64,000 nt of DNA, from assembly GCA_013399115.1 (NCBI GenBank), contig VXAA01000165.1:30552-94551 (forward strand). Direction: 5' to 3'. The position numbers were made by a program, and so were the translations under genes. This document shows, one piece after another, positions 13,817 through 24,400 of the stretch. This DNA comes from Anseranas semipalmata (taxonomy: Eukaryota; Chordata; Aves; Anseriformes; Anseranatidae). The notes beneath the pieces were generated by a model, which saw only the letters and a program-made list of their open reading frames with translations, was not told the DNA's origin and ran no database searches. How positions within the stretch are numbered: the stretch's first letter is position 1; each line of letters opens with the position of its first letter.

Positions 13817-14137
13817 TGTACTGGGTGTCCCTGGCAAGGTGTTGGCAGCAGGGTGGCTGCAGGGGCGGCCTCTGTGAGAAGAGGCCAGGGCTGCTCTGTG
13901 CTGGGCACAGCAGAAAGTGCCAGTAATTAAATAAATGCAACAAATGAAGCCCGTTTTCCCCAAGCCAAATCTATTTTGCCCATGATGGTAATTGGTAATT
14001 GACCTCCCTGTCTTTATCTTGCTCGAGTTTTTTTTTCCTGTCTCCTCCCCACACACCCCATCCCATCCTGCTGAGTGTGGAAGGTGAGCGTGTGGCTGGG
14101 TGGGAACTTGGTGTCTAGCCAGGACCAACCCATCACA
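13817..14137 (+). mobile_element. Endogenous retrovirus LTR, internally shortened
   Basis: A GC-richer block in AT-rich surroundings. Its start (TGTACTGGGTGTCCCTGG, then a GGGGCGGCCTCTGTGAGAAG segment) and its end (ATGGTAATTGGTAATTGACC, then CACCAACCCATCACA-like bases) match the two ends of an avian ERV LTR family that is usually much longer. A polyadenylation signal AATAAA lies at 13930-13935. The centre of the usual LTR seems to be missing, so about 320 bp remain. TG...CA ends are plausible at the coordinates given, but I found no matching target duplication, so the exact borders are uncertain. No viral coding sequence lies beside it. Confidence 0.75.
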
Positions 14138-17100
14138 AACATTTATTCAGGTTACTCAAAACTAAAGCATGTTATTAAATGTCTAAGTGATAAAAACGGA
14201 AGATGAAATTCAACATTAGTAGTATTAATTAATGATCACGGCAAAAAGATGAAAAAGCCCTAAAAATGCTTTTGGTAGTTTTCACTGTTGTTGGAGCTGT
14301 TCAGTATTAAAGCCAAAGGAATAACTAACAAATTAAACACAAAATTTTTATAGTCTTTTCCAATAATTCATGATTAACTCTTTTGCAAAGACAGTTCTGT
14401 CACATAAACAGCTTGTCTCTCCCAAATTATAACAATATTTTGGAGTACAAATACACTTTACAGGGTGGAAGTTCCAAAATTAAATTCAGTTTGGGATTCC
14501 TAAAAGCAACTTTTCTAAATTTGGGAAAGGACAACATTCACTGTGTTCTCCAACATGAGGATACCATGTCCTGTGAGGCCTGTTTTCTATCTGGGCCAGG
14601 CTTTATGGAGAAATCATCTCTCCAAAAATGCATCCATAGTAATATGTTTCTTATGATTCACAGTGCAAAGTTTGGTAAGAGCAAAACCATACTGCATAAT
14701 GCAGAGTATAGTGCTTCAGGGAGCGTGGCAGATAAGGCAGAAAGGGACTCAAACTACAACTAGGTTGGCAAAGAACTAAGTAAAATTGCCTATGAATATT
14801 TTCTTAAACCAATTTAAATTTAAATATTTTATTTATTTTGCCTCCTACTGGATCAGACCCAGCATATGTTTTCTTATTAAATACTGAATTAATTAAAATA
14901 CAGATTAAATTTATTACATAATAAATTAATTCCTAAATATTACGAAGTACCAAAATCAAGATTTTCCAGAGAGGCAAAGAACTGATTTTTTCATTAATCA
15001 TTTACTGGCAATAAAATCTCAGTCGAAAACATCTGACCAGCTCTTATAATTTGGTGTATAGTTTGGTGCAGTTTAGTATTCTACTCATTTAAAGACTAAG
15101 CTACCCTATCTGTTTCTGATTCATTTAAAGTTTGCTATCTCCAACTATATATCACTATCCACATACTGAATTTCATGCCACTTTCCCCCAAGCACACTTA
15201 CCTGTGTGACTACTGCCCTACCCAGTTCTGTAAAAATGATTTAGGTCAAAGACAAATGCAGGAAGTAGTCAGCTGAACTGGAAGGGAAAATGTTCACCTG
15301 GAAGCAGGTAATAGAAAAGGGCATGATGTGTGGGGGTACTTAATCAGATTAGATGGGTTAGTCAGACTGCCCCAAACTTCATTAAGTGCTGCCATCTTTT
15401 TTGAAGACCAACCATAAATTCCTAAAGTATATTTGGATGTACACTTATGGTCCAAAATTCTAGACTGCTAATTACAAGCATCCAAAAATTACCCTCCAGA
15501 GTTAGACATTCATTTAGTATAGAGACTGCTACTGTCCCCAAATTTATAATTTGTCCCTTGCTTTATTTATTTTTATTTATTTATTATTGTGTCTCACTTG
15601 AGAACAAAAGTCTTCCAGTAGAAAAGAGTATAAAAATGCCCCAAACCCTATAATGAAGGAAGTTCACATAAAGAAATATTGCTCTGTGAGAGAAAACGTT
15701 GTCAAGGTTAGGCTCAGTGAGTTAATGCAGTATCTGAGTGACTGGTGTTTAGGAGACAGCAGAAGTAAATGACAGCTTTGAATGTATCCGATTGTGGACT
15801 CCGATCCTCTTAGCATTTTCAAAAATTAAACACACTATCTATATCGAAAGCAGACTGCAAAATGCAAAGGGAAAATGTCACTGTATCCAAATAATGACCA
15901 AAATATCCAAATATGACCAAAAGGATAGACAGCCTCTTCTGTGGCTGAGACCCATGATTTTGATCCCAGAATTTGAGGCCACCAGCAGCTTCAGGCATAA
16001 TGGGAGAAGTGAGCCAGCCCTGTGCCTGGGGTTCACTGTAGTTCTCCTACAAAGGGAAGTTACCCTGCAGGGTTTTTGTGCCCAGGGAGAGGATAGGAGA
16101 GGATGTGACAAGTGTGCAGCCATGGCCCGTGCAGCACAGCATGGACTCGAGAGAAGCTCGAGTGCCACGCTGCACACAGAAGGTACATGTGGCCTGGGCC
16201 ACAGCAGGGGTATAAAAACAGAATCTTAAAAAGGTAGCAGAGGTGAAAACCCCCTCTGGGAAATCTGTTTACTGGTAAATATATGTCCCTTGTCAACATG
16301 CATGTGGCCATGGAGTTTTTGTGGTGAACAGAGAGGTACAACATTATTCATCTATTACACAAGTGCTCCTCAAGTGTTTTGAAAAAGCTCAAACTAGTTT
16401 CCCAGTTCAGTCCTGAGGAGGTCCTGTCTGACAGAGAAACTGAGTAACACACAAACAGGAAGCTTCCTTTATTTTTCATCTAATTTGAATATTTGGTTTA
16501 AAATGCATCTTTTCAGTGCAGGGGAAGGAAGGGTGTCAAGTGGATTTCAAATGTGCTTGCTAAAAACACAAATGGAAGTGAAATTTAAAAAATCCACCTT
16601 CCACCAATAATGAAGCCATCAAGAAGTGTAACACAAACACACAGAAATAAGGTCCCATTATGCATATGCATTGTAGGCGGTCTTAAGCAGCAATAGAAGT
16701 CCCTCTGTCTGAGTCTATGTAATTAAAATGTACTGTATATAGTTAAAATTAATGTAATTAAAACAGTCTCAGCACCAAGTTCAATTATGCCACTCAAATG
16801 TTGCCTCTAGACACACCAAAATCGACATGTCAGTAATAAGGAGAAGATGATCTTTATATTCCTTTAAATTAATAAACAGCTGGGACCAAAAGAGGGGAAA
16901 AGGGTAAAAAAAAAAGTAATTCTGAAATTATTATTTTATTAAAAAAAAAAAAAAAAAAGATTCATTTTCTTCTAAACTGCTATTCCTATGGGTAACCTTA
17001 CAGGGATCTCTGTTTTAATGCATATATGCAAATAACTGGGAAATTAAACACCTGATAGGGCAAATAGCAACAATTTAATCCTCTGGCATAATTCTGTATC

Positions 17101-18351
17101 ATTAGTAAAGAAAATAAAACACAATTCCAACAATTAGTCCTGTGAGAAGAAAAGCTAACAAAACCTTTACCATCTGCAGATGAACCTCAGTACCAGCAGC
17201 TTTACACTGCTGCTCTTCCCAGTGCCCACCCATGTCCCCTACCTGGCCCCTGGGCTGGGCAAAAAGCCCATGTAGCCAAGGGCTGTGGGTGCACAAAGGT
17301 TCAGGGAGAACATTTAGGGTGTGAAAAATGAAGCTCTGAGACTTCCGGCCTTCTGTCCAAGGGGGTTAAGTTGGCCACCAGATTAAAGGATGCCAACTGA
17401 TACCACAGTTGTATAAGCATCTCGCCTTTGGGAACAAAAGACTAAGAACACAGTCAAGGTGGCAAGCAGAATGTTTATGTTCATGGGAGTTGTAGGGAGG
17501 GAAACAAATCATGCAATCTGTTGCTTTACAACTCAAACAGTGGGCTAATAGGATATATAAAGGTTTGGTGACAATTGCAGACATCTCACTTTTACCATTT
17601 CAAATAAAATGGTAAATGGAAGATCCTGGTCTTAATAAAATCTTGATAATATCTTAATGAAATATTCCTGAGGTGGTTTCTATATATCAGCATTTTAAAT
17701 GTCTTCTTTGATGTCTAAAAAGTTTCTGAGATTGGAAAGTGATGCTGTAATACCTAAGTTTTTGCACAAGTAACGCTGATCCTGAAAGTCACGATACAAG
17801 TCCTGATCCTGAAATCATCTTTCAAACAGAATGAAAGTTAGGTAACTAGGCTCTCAGCAACCATGAAAGACTGTATCCTGTTAGCCCCCTCGAACACCAC
17901 TAGTTTACCCTGGTCCTGTACTTAGATTACAGTGATAATCCTTAACATTTTTACAATCCTTTACATATTCAAAGCCTTTTAAGGTATTTTCTTGGTAAGT
18001 GTGTGGCAATAATACTGCTTTCCATCCATCTTTGAGGCTGCTGTGTAATACCTTCTATCTACAAGATAACTGGAAATGGATTAATGGGATAAGGCTAAAC
18101 CTTATCAACACTAAAACAATATTTTAGTTTAGCTGTGCTGCCCTCTTGTCGTGATAAGATGAATGCATTCCTGAGTGTGAAATGAAACAATTTCACAGGA
18201 GAGCTCATCATTTCACAGCTATTTTGCCTCACGTTTTATATCTGGAAATTATCTTAAATTGTTAATATAGCCTAGTAGTAACAAAAGATCCAAGTTTCAC
18301 AGAGCAATAGAAATGCTGCATGTGGCATGTCTGGTCTTTTAGTTCTTTTAG
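14138..18351. other. Gene-free stretch with a few weak signals
   Basis: No gene is supported. A 126-codon frame at 14383-14763 (plus) has no recognisable domain. A locally GC-richer patch at about 15950-16230 ends in TATAAAAA (16211-16218). A minus-strand frame at 17102-17296 ends in a hydrophobic segment. An A17 run lies near 16942-16958. All of these are compatible with chance. Confidence 0.5.
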
Positions 18352-18447
18352 TTCGGCTTGTTAGTGTTAGGTTATAGGTTGGACTAGGTGATCTTGAAGG
18401 TCTCTTCCAACCTAAAGGATTCTGTGATTCTGTGATTCTGTGATTCT
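18352..18447 (+). mobile_element. CR1 LINE, 3' terminal fragment
   Basis: Contains GGTTGGACTAGGTGATCTTG followed by AAGGTCTCTTCCAACCTAAA and a tail of three TCTGTGAT units, the diagnostic CR1 3' terminus. Only about 95 bp survive. Confidence 0.92.
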
Positions 18448-18471
18448 AAGCATATATGCATTTGCATGGGT

Positions 18472-18518
18472 TTTTTTGTTTGTTTGTTTGCTTGCTTGTT
18501 TTTGTTGTTGTTGTTGTT
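18472..18518. repeat. (GTTT)n/(GTT)n microsatellite
   Basis: T-rich simple repeat shortly after the CR1 tail: GTTT and CTTG units, then five GTT units. Confidence 0.85.
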
Positions 18519-18929
18519 TTCTTGAATAGAGTAGTAGTAGGGACAGAGAAAGTAGAGAAGCAAAAGGCTACAGGATATTTATATAACTTAAATGTTTTTG
18601 AATGGCTAAACCTGTTGAATTTCACTCTATAACCTTAAAGAATGGAGTCAGGTAGTCTCAGATTCATTATCAGTTATTTTGGAGAGCTTAAAGAGAGCAA
18701 GTGAGATACCAGATGACACAGACTTATCTCTACACAGAGGTGTGGGGTGGGAGATGAGCAGCCACTGACCACTGTAATGTCAGTCTGGGCATGGATAGTC
18801 AAGCTAGCTGAAAGAGGCTGTTACAGAATAAATATTACAGATTGCAAAACTGCTTGTCAAACTGTTAGCAGAGAGTGAATAACATCTGTTCATGATCAAA
18901 ATAGAAGGAAACACAAAGTGTGGTTTTGC
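18519..18929. other. Short gene-free stretch
   Basis: No open frame or recognised repeat. It may include further, unrecognisable parts of the old LINE that follows. Confidence 0.45.
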
Positions 18930-19270
18930 ACAGTTCTTCACTTGTTCTAGTATTAATTAATGCTTTTATTAAAGACCTAAACAGTGGAAGGGAGATTATT
19001 TTCAGTAAATCAGCAGGTGATATTACCCTGAAATATACTGCTACTATGTTAGAGAGCAGCTTTGGAATTCAATACCATCTTGACAAATAGGGGAAACAGA
19101 CTGAAAAAAATAATAATACTATAGTTCAGCAGGGAAGAATGCACAAGAATAATCAATGGGATCAGGAATGATTGCCTAGACAGTAGTTCTGCAGAAAAGA
19201 TATGCAGTTTATAATGGATTGCAAGAGGAACATAAACAACATTGTCACTTGTTGCAAAAAAAAGAGGTAA
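18930..19270 (+). mobile_element. Old CR1-type LINE remnant (ORF2 region)
   Basis: The series of motifs follows the order of an ancient CR1 consensus. It starts TTAATTAATGCTTTTATTAAAGAC, compare the TTCATTAATGA-GA-TTAGA segment. Then come AAATCAGCAGGTGATATTAC (compare AAATTTGCAGATGATACTAA, the catalytic region), GGAATTCAATACCATCTTGA, GATTGCCTAGACAGTAGTTC, CTGCAGAAAAGATATG and finally GTTGCAAAAAAAAGAGG. Many substitutions and indels leave no open frame. It is clearly older than the CR1 pieces at 9990 or 11658. The assignment is by eye. Confidence 0.65.
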
Positions 19271-20558
19271 ACATCTCTACTAGAACAAGCACACATGGCT
19301 ACAGCCTGCCTAATGCACGATTTTTATTTTTATTTTTATTTTTTTGATGTTAAGCACATCTTTGTGTGTTCATGAACTGTACTTTAACCTCTATGAATTT
19401 GTGTGAAAAAAAAAAAAAAAAAGATTTTACTCCTTTTTAATCACAACTGGTAAAATAAAAATAACACATGGATGTAAAAGATGTGGAGTATTTTCTGGCT
19501 TATGAAGCATCAATGAATTTGTTCACCAAATCTCCTAAAAAATATATATATTATAGATAATATGTTGAAAATTGGACAATATTCCCCTGTTGACTTCCAC
19601 ATCTGATTAAATTTGCATAGTTAGATATCTTAAAAATTCATTTTCCCAATACAGTTTAAACAGAATTCATTAAGAGGCCAAGAAATAAAATAAAAACAAT
19701 AATTGAGGTTGTCCCCTCAGCCATTTTGAGGAGTAATTCTCAAATATTAGTGCACTTTAATTAGAAATGTGTAAGATATAGATTAGTTTAAAATGTGTAA
19801 AGTACAGATTAGTACTTCAAAAGAGGGGTCATCCATAACACTGTTTCTGTTATTAGTTCATGATAATAGGAAATATGTGGGGAAAAAATGCATTTTAATA
19901 TTAACAGAGATTGATCGAAAAGTATGAGAAGAGCATCTCATTTCATTTTCATCTACCTTTTGTCTTAGAAACAAAACCAGAAATGAATACCTACTTTCTT
20001 CTATGGAAATGTCAATGTCTTAGCTATAAAATGTGTCAATCATAGGCAGAGTAATCTAAGTTCTTAAAAGTAGTTGCTGTGCTAACCATTTCAAATGCTA
20101 AATCCAAACTCCCCTAGAGCACAGGTGATTTATGGACATTCAATTCTTCAGTTCAGCAAAACATTGTCACTAATAGAGGCTGAAATATGTTGATGGTAAG
20201 CAAAATATATTTCTTCTACAACCCTGATTGTTCATCATCATAATCTACAGATATGAATTGTGTGAACTGCACAGAACAGAAGGCCAGAGAGTGAACCCAG
20301 AGGAGCATTAGCCAATTATCATTATGCTTAATGTGTATTTATTTAATCAATATGGTAGAGACAATACTTAGGAGCAATAAATCACATCCTAAGTTGTTAT
20401 TTATGAAAATCCGTGAACAGAAGGAGCTAAAATGGGAAAACTGTTCCCAAAATATGAACCAATTTGTTGGCAGGATGTAGTCGCTAAAGAAAGCTCAGAA
20501 ATTCTGCTTGTCCATGAGGTGTATCCATTATAATATAGTAATAATGGCTCAGATATGT
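19271..20558. other. Gene-free stretch
   Basis: Contains a (TTTTTA)n run at about 19321-19344 and an A15 run near 19407-19421. No gene or further interspersed repeat was recognised. Confidence 0.55.
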
Positions 20559-20616
20559 AATTGTTCACAGTGTGAACAATTGTTCATGGTGTTCGATTGT
20601 TCACAGTGTCAACAAT
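20559..20616. repeat. Palindromic minisatellite, three units of about 18 nt
   Basis: 20559-20581 is a perfect inverted repeat around one central G (arms AATTGTTCACA / TGTGAACAATT). A degenerate copy (ATTGTTCATGGTGTTCG) starts at 20579. A third copy at 20596-20616 (ATTGTTCACA-G-TGTCAACAAT) is again palindromic, with one mismatch. The period is 17-19 nt. This is direct sequence evidence; any function is unknown. Confidence 0.85.
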
Positions 20617-21274
20617 GTTGAGGAAGAAAGAGAAAGAAATAAAGCACAAACAGACTTTTTTTTCCTAGAGAGGCTTACGTTCTCAGAATTACCATGTAAG
20701 ACAAATCTAATATATGTCATCTTCTCTTACAGAATGAAAGGTAAGGTTATGTCTCCTGCCATACAGAAGACAGGCCTGACCATCCTAGACCAACAATGAA
20801 CATGTCAGAAGCACTGGAGTAAAACTCATTCATTGAAGTTGTCATGGACATAAAAAGACTCTTCTGTAGGGTTAAGAACAGAGGCTCTACATGCATTAGC
20901 ACCTTCACATGAACAAGTAGGTTCAGAAGAAACAACTCTGAGCCCAGGTCTAGGCAGTATCATGGTTTATGGACATCTCACAGCAGAGCCTTTTATGTCA
21001 CCATCTACACTTGAACTTCCTGAAGTTGCAACAGTGCAATTTAAACCTCGTGCCAGATGGAAGATGAACACACCTGCTGTAATTAGCTACATGGGAAAGA
21101 GACCTCAAATGAAACTTGGCAAACAACCTGGCCCTGCCATCTCAAGATATCAGCTTACAAATCAGAGACTTACAAGTGCAAACTGGTGACAGAAAAGATC
21201 CAGCTATGTGCTGGTATCCAGGAAAGAAAATTTCACAGCAGTTTCCTCCAAGAAGCAGGCATCTTACTTAGGAA
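20617..21274. other. Gene-free stretch
   Basis: A 75-codon plus-strand frame at 20962-21189 and a 62-codon minus-strand frame at 20747-20935 have no recognised similarity. No repeat was recognised. Confidence 0.5.
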
Positions 21275-21440
21275 GTAGAATCATAGAATCATACAACAGT
21301 CCAGATTGGAAGAGACCTCAAAAGATCATCTGGTAAAACCTTTTGTGGAAAAGGATGCCAAGATGAGATTATCTACCCTGTCCTTTTGCATCTTGGAAAC
21401 CCCCACTGATGGGGACTTCCAGAAGAGGTTCTCCTCTTCC
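21275..21440 (-). mobile_element. CR1 LINE fragment, reverse orientation
   Basis: Starts with AGAATCATAGAATCATACAA, the reverse complement of the CR1 ATTCTATGATTCT tail. It is followed by GATTGGAAGAGACCTCAAAA and GATCATCTGGT, the complement of the GATGATCTT-AAGGTCTCTTCC motif. Sequence resembling the preceding 3' UTR continues to about 21440 (GATGGGGACTTCCAG). The right-hand border is approximate. Confidence 0.85.
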
Positions 21441-24400
21441 AGAAGGAAAAAATAATCTGCTTATTTCTGGCAGCAGGTGTAAACTAGATAGGCTTCACTA
21501 ATTGAGTGCATTCTGGCACAGCCTCTGGTTATGTAGTGCCCGGAAGAAGAAGCAACGGAGAAGCATCCTCCCCTTCCCTATACTTTGGGGATGGTGAGGC
21601 AGGGCTACAGAAGTAGCTTTATTCAGGTTCAGATTCTGCAGCTGCATGCCTGTGTTGTTTGCATCTTCTGGTATGTCAAAGGAGAATCATGAGTTTTTCC
21701 CACAATGTATACAAAGTGTAAGTCACTCATCTCCACCTCCATCCAACATGCCAGATGCATTTCTTAGCAGAAAACAGAGGAGAGCAAATCCTCTCCTACA
21801 CTTAGCTATGGGCTGGAAGCTATTTGATTGTATTCGCTGTAAATTCTCTGTAAATATCTATTGCAGTTTTTAAAGATCTTTGGTTCTGTTTTCTCAAGAA
21901 GAAAACAAATGAATATGAAAAGGTCATGATCAATTTGCTCAACACACATGGGTATCTGAAAGGCTTGATGATAACCCTCAAGGTGAAATAGAGCCAAAGC
22001 AACACAGTCCAGTCCAGTCACTGGTTATCAAGCACATAATCTCCTTCATAATGTAAATAGGATCCACCTTAAACCCAATTTTACTTTCAGCCCTACAAAG
22101 AGTTGGAATGTCATTTTGTATGATTTCATGACTCCACATCTGTAGGTCAATATGCAATTGCATATATAAAATACTTAAGGAAATATCTAAGGGGCTTCCC
22201 TTTGAAATTCTGCCATTATTACAGCGGGCTTTCCAAGGACATTATTTCATAGAACTGGTAAACAGTAAAGACTATGTTTCAATACTGCTTTCCAATTCAT
22301 TAACTTCCCTTCCCTAGTGTTGAGATAATTACCTTCTAGTTGTATCCCTAGAGTGGTGCCTAAGGCAGAAATGACACAGAGTCACCTGAAAAAATCACTG
22401 AGGTTAATTCCCCTTGGTGTCCTGAGAATAGAGACCGCATACCCATTTAATCAGAAGGCCAGAGGAAAGAAAAGATAATGTAAAAGCTCTCTCTACTAAT
22501 ATTCTAATATTCTAATATTCCCTCTACTGATTGAATGGTAGAGGAAAGATCTATTAACGTTGCTTTTACACAATATTTTTCTAATTCAAGAAAAAAACAT
22601 GGAAACAATTTTCTCTCAATGAGTAAAACTCATATTTGTTCTATTTCTGAGAAGTTAAATATTTTTAAGTGTTTCTATCAGCATAAGCTCCTAAAATAAA
22701 ATATGATACCTCATTAATGTACAATATATAACAACCATCCTACAAAGTACCTTTTTTCAGAGATACAGAGGGTGAAAAACTCATATCAGGTTATAATTTT
22801 GTTGCTGTTAGAGGAATGATGTGCAAAGACACTTTTTGGCTTTGATTCACCAGCACACTGATAGAGTCATTTTGTTCCCTAGCCTCATACTTGCTAAGAT
22901 ACGTATTCTCAGATCTGTTTATCCCAATAAAAGGACTTTACTGACAAAACAATGGTTGTTACCCATCTGAATGAAGAACAGACATAAAGATTATACTGCA
23001 GTAGAGATGGAGTAGGAAGATCTTGTATGAAATTTCTCTCCTACAGAAATAACTGCTGTTTTTGCTACTGATTTCACTGCAGTGAAATTTTACTATAATT
23101 CTCTTAGTGCTATTTCTACTAAGTGACCTTCCTTCATTGCCCACATTCCTGACTAAGATATTCAGGAAAATAACAGTAATACTTAGATAAAACATATACT
23201 TTATTGAGGACTTGAACATCAGGGGACCTGAAGATCATTTAATGTTTCTGAAGGGATAAACTGTGCTACACTAGATACTTTATCAAACCTGATCATTACT
23301 AATCTAGCGATACCTTGAACAATTTCCATGAACCTCATTCAGTCATGTGGGTTAGGTTTCTTAACACCAATCTGCCACTACTTAAGATGTCTTTTAAAGG
23401 ATATTATCTAACCTCTCTGCAACAATCCCCTCAATGGTTGTGTTTATATATTGCCCTCCAGATGACAGCAAAGGTCAATTCCCTATCATCTCATTAAAGG
23501 TGTATTTAATTTAGCCTCTTTCCTCTACACAAGTAACAAAGCCCTGATTAATCAGCTATATAGGAAGAGCAAACACACTGCTTCACTTAATTAAAAATTA
23601 AATTCCTCTTGAGGGATCATTACAGTAGTGAGCTGCTACATGCCTTTGTTAAATAGGTGTTTCTTCGAGGACACAACTAGAGGTAGACTATTGGGAACTT
23701 GGTATCAATAAAAACGGAAATTTGTTCAGACATTCAATTAGAGCACTACACATGTTCATCCTCTAAAAAGAGGGGGATATAGAAAAGCCAAGGGTATTTT
23801 GAAGAACCTGGAGAATTGCACTACTATATTTGGTACAGTCTGCATCTGGTACCCTTTTTAAAATGCATCATTTTAGTTTAGTGTTTTGAAGAAGATGCAA
23901 AAAGTATTGCTTCACATAGTACATACTTCCTTGTGGAAGTGCTTTCAGTCCTGTGAAACTTCAAATGAAATAGCCAAACCGATCAGAGATGAAGATGCTA
24001 ATAACACCACTTAATAAAAAAATGGAAGAAAATTGTTCAAAGTATTTTCTTCTCAGTTTCCCACCTTCTAATAAAATTAGGCGCAAGCAGCGTAACTGAC
24101 ACAAAACAAACCAGAAGTAGCTAACATGCTAAATTTTCACATGTAGTATGATAGGAACTTGTTCCTGATCGGATTGCAAGTCCCACCTGCTTTTCACACC
24201 CAGGCAGTGTGAAGTGGCATGCCAGGACTCCGATCTGGAGCTCTGCCCACCATTTCCACAAAAACAGCACTGAGCTAAAATTCACTGTAACTTTTAAATA
24301 CAAGCCATGATGTACTGCTGGATGCAAGTGTGTCTGCTCTTTCTACTCCCTGTCATTAAATCTTTGCACTGAACAAGCGAATAAAGTGGCATGAAGTCAT

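Noticed and set aside
14383..14763. 126-codon plus-strand frame
   Set aside because: No recognised motif; composition looks like translated non-coding DNA.
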